Assembly (NCBI GenBank): GCA_038049695.1
Contig: CP142458.1
Span: 60,235,501-60,299,500 of the forward strand
Origin: Cinnamomum chago
Taxonomy: Eukaryota; Streptophyta; Magnoliopsida; Laurales; Lauraceae
Direction of reading: 5' to 3'
Length of the DNA: 64,000 nt
This document shows, one piece after another, positions 44,894-56,808 of the stretch (position 1 is the first letter of the stretch; every line of letters starts with the position of its first letter). A program made the position numbers and the translations under genes. The notes below the pieces were generated by a model, which searched no databases, was not told where the DNA came from, and was given only the letters and a program-made list of their open reading frames with translations.

Positions 44894-45917
44894 TATCTAC
44901 CAGGTCCATGGCACTGTGAACCAGAGGAGGTTGAGTCTGTTACCCCATTCAGGGTAAAGAGAGAGATCATACTTATACTTTTAGTTGCTCTTTTCGTGTT
45001 ATATTTACTTGTATTTTTAATGTTCACCTTGATATTCTAGATTGGCGATCAAGTATGTGTGAAGAGATTTGTTGTAGAACCAAGATATGCTTGGGGCGGT
45101 GAGACACACCACAGTATAGGCACCATAAGTGAGATAGAAAGTGATGGTCTACTTATAATTGAAATTCCAAATGGACCTATTCCATGGCAAGTTGATCCTG
45201 CTGACATGGAAAAGGTGGAGAGTTTCAAAGTAATATCATATCATGTAGTTTTACTTCTTATCTTAAGTAACTTTGATTATGTCATATTTGCTTGGAACAT
45301 GGATGCAAGGTGCCAGGTGTGAGGAGCTGTTATAAGTATATTTTGTCATACAGCTTTTAGTTTCTAAAGTTACTTTCGTGAATTAATAAAATACAATGAA
45401 AGAATTCCCTAAATGACATAGGCACATAGCTATACTCCACCCAAAGGGCATATGTCTGTTGATTGTGAACCTCATTTGTAGAAACCAGATAACCTGAGCA
45501 TGCTGCACTCTTTTATGGGCTGAGCATTGCATAGTATGCCTTTCATAATGGTGGTGTTGATGTGTCTGACATGGCTGTGAGAGATAAAAAAAAATAATAG
45601 AAAAGGATGGCCTTGTCATGTTGATGTGTTCAGGACAGTGGCTATTTGGAGCTGGCAGGGTGTTTCCGGAAAGGAAGGTGGATGACCCACTACACAGATG
45701 TTGAAAAGGTAGATAGCTTGAAGGTTGGGCAGCATGTTTGCTATGGGTATGCAAGGCATGGGAAATGGAAAAGGTGAGAGCATTCAAGGTGGGAGACAAG
45801 GTGAGGATCAGAGGGGGATTGGTGACACCTAGGTGGGGATGGGGTATGAAGACACCTGCAAGCAGGGGTGAAGTGGTAGGTGTGGATGCGAATGGGAAGC
45901 TAAGGATCAGATTATGA
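44894..45917 (+). pseudogene. KEG: Captured KEG (KEEP ON GOING) ubiquitin ligase fragment
   Basis: Exonic pieces encode the C-terminal HERC2-like repeats of KEG, a RING–kinase–ankyrin E3 ligase of the endomembrane system that controls ABI5 turnover. Piece 1 (to 44953) reads GPWHCEPEEVESVTPFR. An intron of 87 bp, GTAAAG...TTCTAG, follows. Piece 2 (45041–45229) reads VKRFVVEPRYAWGGETHHSI and GLLIIEIPNGPIPWQVDPAD. Piece 3 (from 45634, after an AG) reads GYLELAGCFRKGRWMTHYTD. Piece 4 (about 45765–45917) reads VGDKVRIRGGLVTPRWGWGM and GVDANGKLRI, the protein's extreme end. RING, kinase and ankyrin parts are missing, and repeats between the pieces are deleted. Retained introns show DNA-level capture. 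Confidence 0.85.
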
Positions 45918-46078
45918 TGAAATATGGTTGGATCTTGCTTTCTATGGAGTGGGATTTTGGTGGGGGTATTTCCTATGGGTTATTCTCCTTCTATAAACAC
46001 TGATTCTCTTCTTCTTTCTCTTGCTATTGCAAATTCTTCTCCTTGTTTTTTCTTCTTATCTTCCTCTAGCAATCAGCA

Positions 46079-46394
46079 ATGGCTATACCTGCTGAAACCA
46101 AATTCCATGTTCTAGTTGTTGATGACAGCCTTATAGACAGGAAACTGATTGAAAGGCTTCTCAAAACCTCATCTTATCAAGGTATATTGTTATTCACTGA
46201 TGATGAGGAGAAAAAAAATCTCAACTTTGTAAATTTTTTTGGTTTTCTTCATCTGGGGTATTGAATTTTCTGTTTTTCTTTCTGGGCTTTGTGTTTTTAT
46301 AGTTACAGCAGTGGATTCAGGGAGCAAGGCTCTGGAATTCTTGGGCATACATGGTGAACAGGGAACCTCACCTTCTGGATCTTCAGAAAGTCAG
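46079..46394 (+). pseudogene. Captured type-A response regulator fragment
   Basis: Exon 1 (46079–46181) starts [20 protein letters not shown] and continues [14 protein letters not shown]. Intron 46182–46302 is GT–AG. Exon 2 (46303–46394) gives VTAVDSGSKALEFLGIHGEQ and ends at a GTAATT donor. This is the start of a plant type-A ARR, a cytokinin-inducible negative regulator. It includes the acidic DD pair of the receiver, but the phospho-accepting Asp and the rest of the receiver are absent. The upstream CT-rich sequence (about 45970–46078) may be the donor gene's 5' leader. Confidence 0.85.
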
Positions 46395-46434
46395 GTAATT
46401 GAAAGATTTCTTTATATCTGGTTTCAACTTGCAG

Positions 46435-47178
46435 TTATGGCTCTGCCTAGTGAAACCCGAAACAAGTCATCTAACTCACACCAAGTGCATCCAACTCTCA
46501 ATGAAAGATTACTTTCAAGCTTTTCCAGACGGGAAGTTGCAGTGCACCTTTGGCATGATCTGGAGAAGGTACTAAATAACCTCGTTTTCTACTTCTTCGC
46601 CCCCCGTCCCCTCCTCTAAATGGCTTGTTATAATCTCTTAGATTAGTTATTATACTGAATTAAATGATGAAGTTTTAGAATGACTTTTCGTTTGCGTATG
46701 AAGTGAGAGTTTATGATGATTCAGCTATTGCTATGTTATACTTTAGTTGTTTTTTCTTGTTTTGACTTTGCAATTATGGATGCAGGACCTGGAGCTCCAT
46801 CAATATTCAATTGTGTAAGATACTAAACTCATTTTGTTCAAAATAACAGAAAGATACTTGTAGTTAGACACTTTGATGAAATTCTGTTATGCCCAGGATC
46901 CTGAATATTACCGTTGGAGTCTATTGGTTGGCTTCAAGCCATTGCATGCTAGCCATGCCATCCTTATCATATTTACTAAGAGTGATTGATTTTTCCAAAA
47001 AAAAAAAAAACTGGAAGAAGGGAATGATGTCTTAGACATTTGAAATATTGGAGTCCCTAGAATTTATTAGTTAACACATTATGCCTGTACTTGTTGATGA
47101 CAGCCTCACAACTACGGTTTCATCCCTCGGACTCTTTGTGGGGATAATGGCCCAATGGATGTCTTGGTCCTCATGCAG
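46435..47178 (+). pseudogene. Captured soluble inorganic pyrophosphatase fragment
   Basis: Three exon pieces lie in order with splice-like borders. Positions 46435–46568 give LNERLLSSFSRREVAVHLWH, 46786–46814 give GPGAPSIFNC, and 47104–47178 give [20 protein letters not shown] followed by LVLMQ and a GT donor. These match the N-terminal half of plant cytosolic family I pyrophosphatase, which hydrolyses PPi. The exon encoding the KYELDKKTG region between pieces 2 and 3 was not found, so the gene piece is internally deleted. The metal-binding D in the DNxxD motif remains. Confidence 0.85.
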
Positions 47179-48105
47179 GTATCCATTTCTCTTGCTACAT
47201 GATTTCCATTTTGAAATTTATATTTGCAACATAGGTCTTCATGCAGTCACCAAGACACATAAGAGGTATTATTATAATGCCATCCTGAATTACAGTGTTT
47301 GCATATGGGCCTAGCATTCTGTATGATTGGAAGCCCTTTTTCAGCAATATAAATCCTTCATTTTTGAGCTTCACCATAATCAGGAAATGGAACAGAAGTT
47401 TCCTCAATGGAACAATCCATTCTCTTCATTGGTGATGTTTTGAAGTTGAATATGAATTATTGCCTACATATATTTTATAACTTACCATTTGCAAACTTTT
47501 GAAGTCATTCAATCAACAGTCATTTTCTACAAAATAAGTTGGTTGCTTGAATGAGGAGGATTTTCTTTAATTTCTTCATTGTTTTAGTAAGTCAATGCAA
47601 GCTACACCTAACCCACTATCTTACACTCATGCTCCTTAATTTAATACAATGATGACTACCTACTGAGTAGTATTGACTAATATTAAGCCATGTCTGGGTC
47701 AATCTAAGTTTTTTTTTTTTTTTGTTTTTTTCGATTGGGACGGACAAGTTTCAAGATGATGGATTGAAGGTTCTAGGGTTTCAATTAGGTCCTTTTTGTG
47801 TGTGCACCTTCTGTTTCTGCATTTTCTGTTCACTGATTTTTATGTGGTTCATCATACCAAAGTTTGGCTTTGGTGTGATTTACTGATTTACATATTCAAT
47901 TGCTTGTTGTGGATGGCTTACTTACTGGAAATGTCATAGGTCAATACTATGAAGATAGATTTTTGAGGTCGTCTGATTGAATTGCTTTGTAAAATGATTC
48001 AATTAATTATGCATTCATGAATTCTGAATATAAAGCAAAATATTGTGAATCTCATGGGTCCCTACAATTATTAATGTAAAATCTAGTTTTTTCTTAGCAT
48101 GTTCA
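47179..48105. other. CACTA-1 interior, no gene recognised
   Basis: AT-rich, intron-like DNA with a T-rich run near 47710. May include introns of the captured genes. Confidence 0.4.
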
Positions 48106-48119
48106 CTAGGTCAGCATCC

Positions 48120-48216
48120 ATCTTTGGTGCAACTTCTTCTCGTGAAGAGAGGGGGGCGTGTTATATATGGGGGCAAGCTTGGCGTGAACTCACAAATTAT
48201 GATAAACTATTTTCAG
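48120..48216 (+). pseudogene. Captured PDR-type ABCG transporter exon fragment
   Basis: The frame reads [20 protein letters not shown] followed by QIMINYFQ and a GTGAGC donor at 48217. This matches the segment after the first or second nucleotide-binding domain of plant PDR/ABCG proteins (ELLLMKRGGxxIYxGxLG). The preceding bases (CATCCATCT, HPS) may be a shortened PSIDIFEAFD region. The fragment is one exon end only. Confidence 0.7.
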
Positions 48217-49042
48217 GTGAGCATTTGTTCTTCATATTATCATTCTTTTGTTTTTGGATCTTTTTGAATTTTTGAATTTATACTTTAAAAAAATGTAGCA
48301 GTTGGAATTATTTACCATGTCTCACTATCTGATAAATTATATTAGCTTTATTATTCTTCTCATCTTATTCACAAATGACATTATTTGCAGCAGCTGAGCT
48401 TCAGCTATTGTCTTTGTTCATTTTTAACTAAATTGAACTTCATGGTTCCTTAATTAAAAAAAAATGGATTATAAAGTAAAAAGTGCATTTCTTTTGATTC
48501 TCATCATTTTAAGTTTTTATGATGGTAATAATGGTATCAACAACATGGCAGAAACATTACCCATTTAACATAAACTCTGTTAGACATATGAAGAAAAAAT
48601 TATTTCTTCACTCAGGATTCCTAATTTACTGTCATGATTTAATTGCCTATAAATCGATGGTTAGGAGAGAACTTCAGCTCCTTAGTTTGCCAGTATCAAA
48701 TTAATATGATGCAAGTGTTTGGCCACCTTAGTTTTGAGAATGTATTGTTGCTGTTGGTTGTTTTAGCAGTCGTCTACATTCTTCCCTTTCACCTTATGTA
48801 ATTCATGCTTGAGGCACTTCTGGAATGAGTCCTGGGCTTTAATGTGGTATGATTGTGGTGTTTGTTGTGTTCTTTTATTTTCTATGAGATGGATATGATC
48901 GATTCACTTATATAAGTAGCTGATGTAGTGGCCGGTGGGCCATCACGTTCATGAAAACTCCATATAAATCACGTTCTTTTGGTTTTTTTGTTTATATATA
49001 GTTCCAACTTTTTGTACATCCCATGGAAGACAATGTAGATAC

Positions 49043-49074
<32 letters not shown>

Positions 49075-49290
49075 ATATTTTCATAGAGATTTGTCTAGAC
49101 AAGCTTTATGTTAATTATTAATTAGTTATATATATATTTATATATATGATCACTTTATATATATAGTGCAAAGTTTTATTGGTGTACAGTGTACTGCAAT
49201 GGTACTGTAGGTTTATTTTATGGTATTGCAGGTTTTATAGGTACTGCAGCAATGCAAATTCTTTTGATAAAAAAAATGCATATATAATAT
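48217..49290. other. CACTA-1 interior, no gene recognised
   Basis: AT-rich DNA with (TA)n/(CA)n microsatellite at about 49036–49073. Confidence 0.4.
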
Positions 49291-49795
49291 TAAATCGGTT
49301 ACAGAACAAACGATATAATACAATCCCAAAAAACCGATATGACAAAGCCCTTTATAACCGATATTATAAATAATTTTTATATCGGTTTCACTCTTTTTTA
49401 TATTGGTTTTACAGTAATGTATGCTATAATTTCAGTTTCAAAACACATCAGTTCTCCGAAAAACCGATATTATAAATAATTTTTATATCGGTTTCACTCT
49501 TTTTTATATCGGTTTTACAGTAATGTATGCTATAATTTCAAAACACATCAGTTCTCCGAAAACCGATATTATAAATTTTTTTTATATCGGTTTCAATTTG
49601 TTTTATATCGGATTTACAGTAATGTGCTATAATTTCAGGTTCAAAGACATTAGTTGTCCAAAAACCGATATGAAATAATACACATATTATATCGGTTATA
49701 GTTGTTTATTATATCGGGGGTACTTTTATCGGTTTGAAGTTTACTGAAAAACCGATATAATAGGTCTTTTATATCGGTTTTTAGCCGACATAAAA
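49290..49795. repeat. CACTA-1 right subterminal repeats
   Basis: At least ten AACCGATAT or ATATCGGTT motifs. A unit of about 110 bp (ACAGTAATGTATGCTATAAT...CATCAGTTCTCCG) is repeated three to four times. Confidence 0.85.
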
Positions 49796-49817
49796 ACCCT
49801 TTTTTCTAGTAGTGTGA

Positions 49818-51130
49818 GTTCTCATTTAGTGACCCTCTTTTCATGCCAATGTGCAATCCACAATTAATGTGAGGTGTGTGTAAAGTTTGTTCATATATAG
49901 AATCTAACTTCAATCTATACAAACCATCACACATAACCATTCTCAATCAAAATATTATTGCTAAAAATATGCATAATGTCATGTCCAAAGTTGAAATTAA
50001 ATCCATTACAATCAAGTCTGGAAAACAAAAATCAAATTTCTAGAAATATCAGGAACCAAGAAAGTATTATCTAAATCCAAGGCATGATGAGTGTCAAACA
50101 CCAGCCTATAAGTGCCTACAGCTTCGACCCTTGATTCCTTTTTATTCCCCATCGTAATGGTTTTCTCGCTATCATTTGGAGTCCGCCTTGAAAGGAATCC
50201 AAGCACACAACCAGATACATGAATGATTGCTCAAGAGTGGACCCACAAAGAATTTGATGGGATATTAGCTAAGTTGGTTTCTTGACATACAAAAGATAAA
50301 TTGTTACCTCTCTTTTCAAACCAACTTTTACGCTTTAGGCAATCGTTCTTAAAATGCCCATTTTTTCCACAGAAAAAACATTTCTTCTGTGCACCTTTCT
50401 CTTTCCTGTTGGGCATTACTTCATGAACATTGGCTTTCTTTTTACATTTTCCTTTTTCTTTGGACTTATTTTGAGAAACAAAATTAATAGTTAGTTGTCC
50501 CTCAGCCTTAAGCCTCCTTTCTTCTTGATCAGCTTTTGCGATCAACTCACTCAATGACCACGGAGTTGAGCTCTGGTTGTAGGCTACTTTAAATAGGCCA
50601 AACTCGGGAGGAGGAGAATTGAAAATGAATTGCACTAAATAGTTTTCAGACACAGTCATATCAACTTCCTTCAATTTAGAAGCGATATTTGTCATTGTCA
50701 ATATGTGTTCTCTTACTCCCAACGTTCCATTATATTTTATGCTTGTAAGACGGCTAATCAAGGATGCACCTAGAGCTTTATCAGTTATTTGAAACTAACA
50801 TTTTATAGCTTCGAGTAAGTCCTTTGCATTTTCCTTTGCTTCGATGGAACCTCTAATGGTCCTCGAAATTGAGTTTGTAATAATACTTATCACAACCTTA
50901 TTAGCCTTAATCCATTTATTATAGTTAGCCCTTTCATCAACTAAGCTCTCATCCGTAGGCATTGCTAGCTTAGGCTCATCCAAAGCCATATCAAGGTCCA
51001 AGTAAGTAATAGCTAACAATAACATGTCCAGCCATTCAATAAAGTTTGATCCATCTAGCATGGGTATATTCACTAAAGTCGAAAGTGATGCAATGTAATT
51101 TGTAACTGAAGAAAAATAAACAAGTAACAA
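49818..51130 (-). pseudogene. Ty1/copia gag and protease part
   Basis: Reverse-strand N-terminal half of the copia polyprotein split by CACTA-1. Gag has the NIPMLDGSNFIEWLD start near 51060 and the UBN2-type core at 50760–50560. Zinc knuckle CFFCGKNGHFKNDC lies near 50350–50390. The protease-like region begins LWVHSGAIIHV near 50235–50250, where His replaces the catalytic Asp expected in a D-S/T-G triad. GAG-pre-integrase continues to 49818 and resumes at 40468. A stop and frameshift separate the gag halves near 50770. Not functional. Confidence 0.85.
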
Positions 51131-52686
51131 TAAGTTATGTGATGCTTTGAATTTATCGACGCAATATTCTTAAATTTAAAAGTGATATGTACATCATTGT
51201 AAAGCCATCTTTGGGTTGGAAAATAATATGTAAATATATTACTTTGCTTTGATTAATATGACAATGTTTATAATATGTGATGTGATTGTATTGAATATAT
51301 TCCTTTGGGTATAAATCAAATACAAGCAAAACACTTTTATTAACCATGTCATATTCTAATTTCAAATTATGGACAATCGTACCTTTGGGCTTAATCGAAC
51401 CATTTCCTTTATGAAATTGTAATTTTAAGTGTTATCATATTCAAACAATAGAGTTTGGGCTTAATCGAACCATTTCCTTTATGAAATTGTAATTTTAAGT
51501 GTTATCATATTCAAACAATAGAGTTTGTACTACCTTAACTCAATTTAAAGAATTAATCAATTATCTATAATTGGGTCGCTTTGGTGGCTACCAAGTTAAG
51601 AAATTGTTGAATTCTTTAAATTGATAACAACATTGAAGTGATAAAGTTAGTTCATTCGCTCATATAAGTGTGATGAACCAATCAATCAAAAATATTGGTC
51701 CATATGCACCATTACATAATTTCCAAATAACTTTATTATATTACATTTAAGTTGATTAGGCATCATTTCATAGATCAATGGTTAAAATTATCATTAATTG
51801 ATCATTGATCAATACCTAATATCTTTAATTGATTCATCATAACCATACATCCATTCAATCCAAGAAAAAGACTACTCTAAACCATAATGAGCATATCTGA
51901 ATATTAACAATAAAATCAAACTATAATTTTGCTAAATAAGTAAAACTAGCAGCGAAAGTATCAAAAAAGAGTTAAACATAATGTTAAAAATAAAATATGC
52001 TCTAATTTAGAGCGATTAATCAGTCCATCAGATCTGTCCATGTGATAGATCTCAATGCCATCAATACATAGAAGAAAATGGATCGTCGATCCATGTCTAA
52101 ATGTGTCTTTTATAATCAAAATAAGATCTTGACCGTTTATTATTGATCAATTTGTTTAATTCTGAAATTAATCAATGAATTCAAAATGTTATTTATGGCC
52201 ATCACTATCAATTTAATGGCTATGATCGGATTGAATAAACAATATATATGAATAATTAGAATCAAAGATCATATTATAATTTACAGTTTCATAGTTCATG
52301 GTCAACTTTTAAACTTTGATTGGGGTCACTTTTGAAACTTATTTTGGACAATTGAATGTACTAATATGTACTGTCTAATAAGTGGGTTCAACTGGAAAAA
52401 AATATTCTCCAAAACTGAAATAGGCTTAGTGGGCCCTAAATGGGTCGGGCCCAACCCACGATCAGCCCATAAACTGGCCCAAACCATAACCTGGCCCAGC
52501 CCAGAAAAGTCATGAATGGCAGGCCTGGTCAGGTCGGGCCGAACCATAACATGACTCGGCCCAGCCTATCCAGCTTGGGTAGCTAGGCTGGGCTAGTAAG
52601 GTCAGGTTGACACGACCTGCTTGGCCTGGCCTGGCCCAGCTACCCCAAAAAAAAAATGGTAGTGTGCAAAATTGGTTAGTTTCAGG
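51131..52686. other. AT-rich non-coding DNA shared with copy A
   Basis: Counterpart of 6347–7780. A segment of about 68 bp containing GGGCTTAATCGAACCATTTC is tandemly duplicated (51389–51456 and 51457–51524), unlike A. A GGCCCA-rich patch is at 52430–52650. No gene. Confidence 0.6.
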
Positions 52687-53874
52687 TAGAGATGTCAAAC
52701 CGGCACAACCCGCCATGGGGCGGGGCGGGGCGGGCTGGCAAGCCTGCTCTGTTTTTTTTTTTTTTTTTTCAGTATTAAAAAAAATGATTGATTGGGGATT
52801 TCCTACTACATCTCATGGGGCCCACCTAGGTGCACTTGTATTAGTGGAGTTAGGATGGATGGAATCATGGAAGTTCCAATAATTAAAAGAAAACCAACCC
52901 CATCATGTTATTTTAACCTTTTGGCTTAGTAGTTTTAAATTCTTGGTAATTTTTTATTTATATGTTATTAAGACTTAATCCAATTTTTAACGAAGTTGAG
53001 CTTATTGCCAAGTAGAGGTATTGGGGGGTGGTGAGACTTGAGAGTGAAGGGCTCAAGGGGGTGGAGTGAACAAAAGATGGGTCCAAGTCAGTGGGTCCCA
53101 GAGATTGGAATGCATATGAATTATCACCTTCTAGGTCAGGATTTCTTGATTTGAGTGGTTTATGACTTTATGTGACTATAGGACTGACAATCATTGCAAT
53201 CCTCACAATCTCAGTAGTCATTGATTGGAACTGTCCTTTGTCAAGTAGTGCAATGGGGTGGCTTTTAAGTTTTAACTCATCTATTTCAAGTCAACATGGA
53301 ATTGTGGGCTCAAGGATAAAAGGAGGAAAAGGTGAAGGTCGGGGTTTTACTCGGCTTCTCTTTAGGTCCGAAGGGATTAGTCCAGTCCGGAGAGCTTCTT
53401 AGCAAAAAAGGAAAAAAAAAAAAAAAACCAAGATCACGAAAAATGTGTGTGCTCAAGCTTGAGCATGGCCTTTTAGGCAATTTGTCACGATATACACTTC
53501 TTACGTAGAAATATTCGAGGGTTAGAGACTTAGAGTAGTATAAATAACACTAATAAATTTAGAAAAAGAATAGGAGGGTTAGAGTATTATAGACTTTGTA
53601 AAATTGAAAATGACACAAAATACCCCTTATATGATCGTTTTATGGTTGTTTGGGGGGGGGGGGGGTAAAATGGACAATTTTTTTAAAAAAGTCACTTTTG
53701 GGCGGGTCCATCCTGGCGGGCGACAGAGGGCAGCCCACGTGCCAGGTGAGCCTGGTGGGCCCAGGCCAAACGGGCCAACGGGCCCAGCCTCCTCTGCCCA
53801 GCACGGGCCGTGCCGGGCCACGACCCGTTGACTGGCGGGATGTTTGGCCCGGGCCAGCCCATTTGACATCTCTA
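52687..53874. mobile_element. Non-autonomous hAT element
   Basis: A 1188-bp insertion with perfect ends TAGAGATGTCAAA...TTTGACATCTCTA and 8-bp duplications GTTTCAGG (52679–52686 and 53875–53882). The empty site is in A at about 7768–7775 (GTTTCAGT). Its outer parts match the decayed autonomous-type hAT at 15729–18606. The middle (about 52790–53540) is unrelated filler with no transposase. Confidence 0.9.
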
Positions 53875-53964
53875 GTTTCAGGCAGTGGGCCGTCATGCGC
53901 ACAGTGACGTCCAGGATAAAATCTGTGCACTGTTTTGCACGCACAGTACACGCACAAAACCCTT

Positions 53965-54230
53965 TTTTTTTTTAATTTAAAAATTACATCAGAGGTTTTT
54001 ATCTCATGTTTGGTTATTATTATCATTTCATTAAAAAAACACACCTTCTGACTTTTCTGATATATTCTCATATTATCATTATCATGCTACTAACAAGCCA
54101 ATTTTTTTTTTAAAACCTCTAATAACAGTAACCAAATATGAGATAAAGACCTCTGATAATAGTAACCAAATATGAGATAAAAACCTCTGATGTAATTTTT
54201 AAATAAAAAATTTTGAATTACAGAAAAATA
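53965..54230. repeat. Foldback element, disrupted copy
   Basis: Counterpart of 7859–8158. The inner left arm is deleted and AACCAAATATGAGATAAA is duplicated in the right arm, so the long hairpin is lost. Confidence 0.7.
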
Positions 54231-54440
54231 AATCTTTCCTTCCCATCTTTTTTAGATTAGGTTGGGCACTGTAATACTCATTTCTGAGGCTATTATTATC
54301 TAATAAATTAAATACCCTTTATCATATACCCAAAATTTCTTTCCTCTAGGTACTTGAGTTTTTTACTCCGGAAGAATCCAGAAAGTCCATAAAAACGATA
54401 ATAGATCATTGGATTGAAATCAGCAGGCTCTAATACCAAA

Positions 54441-54816
54441 TATTAGAAAATCTTGGGTTTATAAACCCTCTCTGGAATCAATCCAATAATGCTGTAAATA
54501 TTTAATCTAAACCCGGTAGAGTAGTAAAATGATACATGATTGTGCCATCTTGAAATTCTGATCCAACAGAAGGTTGATTTTCAATGGGGAATCACAACTC
54601 CCTTGTGCTTTGTCTTTTTTTCTCCGGTAAGTAATGGTTACAGAAAAACTATAGTAGCCAAGAGAGTTACCCGGGTTGTCTTTTATAGGCCATGAATCTC
54701 TCATTCCATCAAGAAGAGAAATAATATCCTTTAAATTAGATGTTAATGGCAACCAGTAGATAACCTTTAAGACCATAAATAGAATCCAAAGAGGGAGGGG
54801 ACCGTTTCATATAACA
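54441..54816 (-). repeat. Probable copia LTR (copy B)
   Basis: Counterpart of the 8378–8743 LTR. It follows the reverse primer-site sequence GCTCTAATACCA and ends ATAACA; the first TG is mutated to TA. Confidence 0.5.
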
Positions 54817-55126
54817 AGGAAGTTGTGGTCAATGTGGGCATTGTGGGCCACCCCATTGAACAAAAAATGATTAAAAAAAAAAGTAAGATAAAAAGATAAG
54901 AAGATAAGTCAATAGAACAAGAAACCGTGTAACAAACCCACCCAAAACCAGCAGGAAAATAAGGACAAAGGTAATAAGGAAGCAAGCACCTTACCTCATG
55001 GACGTGTCATATACTAGCCGTTACACGATGGGTCTTCTTTTTCAGTTCCACCACCTTTATACTCACATTCCAACGTAACAAATTGTTGCATGCAATTGAT
55101 TGAGTGGGTTTTCGAATTGAGTGAAA

Positions 55127-56777
55127 ATGGAAAAATCAAGCCCTAGGGTGAATTGGGTTCTCACCATTCTCCTATTTTTTAATTTCTCCATTGAGGTGCA
55201 TGGATCATATCAAGTCCCAGCCATGTTTGTGTTTGGAGATTCATTGGTTGATAATGGGAACAATAACAATCTCTACTCTTTGGCAAAAGCTAATTACTTT
55301 CCCTATGGGATTGATTTCTATCAAGGGCCTTCTGGGAGATTTTCTAATGGAAAAACTGCAGTAGATATGTGGGGTAAGATATTATGTAATGATTATTTAA
55401 TCACCATTCATTACAGTTGCTGCATCATTTTACTCAATTGTAATGTTGATGAGGCTGGCTTTTTAAGGTGAGATTGTGGGACTTCCATATCTTCCAACCT
55501 TTGTACAAAGCAAAAGTAATGTTCGTGCAATGTTAAGTGGTGTTAATTACGCTTCAGCAGCAGGAGGCATCCTTGATGAGACAGGCCAGCACTTGGTAAT
55601 CGCTACTAACTGCTACTACAGCTGTAGAAAAGAAAGAGTTCATAGATTGTTTTCACCAAATAAACCTTCACTGACTTTAGTTTTGTCAAATCAATATTCT
55701 TAAGAAACATTTTTAGTGAGAACCTTAGGTATAGTTCTAAGTTTATGATCATGAATTATGAGAGGATGTAAGCAGGTCAATCCGGGCCGGAACCAAAATG
55801 TATTCAGATCTAGAGACATTTTATATTGGATAGGATTCAGACCCCGGTAGGACTCTTGTGTGTTGGGCCTAGATCTTTCATCAACTAATTCTTGAAAGTT
55901 AAAAAAATGAGATATTATAGTTTTGGACACAAATCTGAAAAAATTGTAAGACTCATATTAGGTCATGTTTAGTAACAATAAAGGAATCTATAGATTTAAA
56001 GATTTCTCATTGCCTCTAGAACAAGGCTTTCCTTACAAGGAAATTGTATAGCTAGGATTCGATAGGTCAAATATGGTAACAGGTAAGGAACTCACAAATC
56101 TGAAAGATTTTATAACCTCCATCTTTCAGCTAAGATTTCCACATTGAATGTGGGGGGTAATCTTTAAAAATAAGGATCTCCCATGACACAAATTTTCAAA
56201 TTTTACAATTGTCAAATGTGGATTTTTCACTTCAACTTTGTAAAAGGCGGAAATTTTTTCTCTGAGGAATTGGTTGTTAAATGTGACATTAGTATACTCA
56301 GGTTAATACCTCAAAATATAACTACTTGATAATACAAGCGGGTCTTTAGAAACGGCAATACAATCCAAGCTTAGTAGACTATTAAACTGTTGATAAATAG
56401 ATGAAGTTGGTTTTGGATATGGATCCTATGGTTGGATTGGAACGCACAAATCAAATTATCAATCTGAAAACTCACGGATCATATGTTCATGGATCAACAT
56501 CCATATCAGAATTTCTTGCGCAAAACAGGGTGCACAGCTAGGTTCCTTTTTTTTTTCCCTCCCAATCGAAGAAATCAACTTGGTTCTTGTAGAAAAGGCC
56601 CGTGAGAATAAGAAAATCAAACTCCTAAGTTATGATAGCCGGATACTTCAAAATAAACAACGCATCATATCATATCGTATTTAACTTCATTTTTCATGTG
56701 TCAAATTCATGTCCTCGTTGTATCCTTGATGTGTCCCCACAGTATCTATCCTGTGTATGGGCATGGTAGTTCCAAGT

Positions 56778-56808
<31 letters not shown>

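Larger units (their letters stand above)
40472..49814 (+). mobile_element. CACTA-1: 9.3-kb Pack-CACTA carrying host gene fragments
   Basis: Ends CACTACTAGAAAAAAGGGTT and AACCCTTTTTTCTAGTAGTG are perfect inverse termini, with 3-bp TGA duplications. Subterminal arrays of ATATCGGTT/AACCGATAT lie inside both ends. No transposase domain is recognisable, so it appears non-autonomous. The interior holds a LINE ORF1-like fragment and spliced fragments of at least five host genes (LSM14/DCP5, KEG, type-A response regulator, soluble pyrophosphatase, PDR-ABCG), all on the plus strand with intron borders visible. A 939-bp TRIM-like insertion lies near the left end. It interrupts copia integrase in duplicon B and is absent from A. 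Confidence 0.9.

Noticed and set aside
44894..45917. Functional KEG gene
   Set aside because: RING, kinase and ankyrin regions are absent and the repeats are internally deleted; it lies wholly inside a CACTA element.
46079..46394. Functional response regulator gene
   Set aside because: Only the first two exons are present; the phospho-acceptor Asp and the rest of the receiver are missing.
46870..46920. DPEYYRW reading near the pyrophosphatase pieces as another exon
   Set aside because: It is out of order, very short and without splice borders; probably chance.
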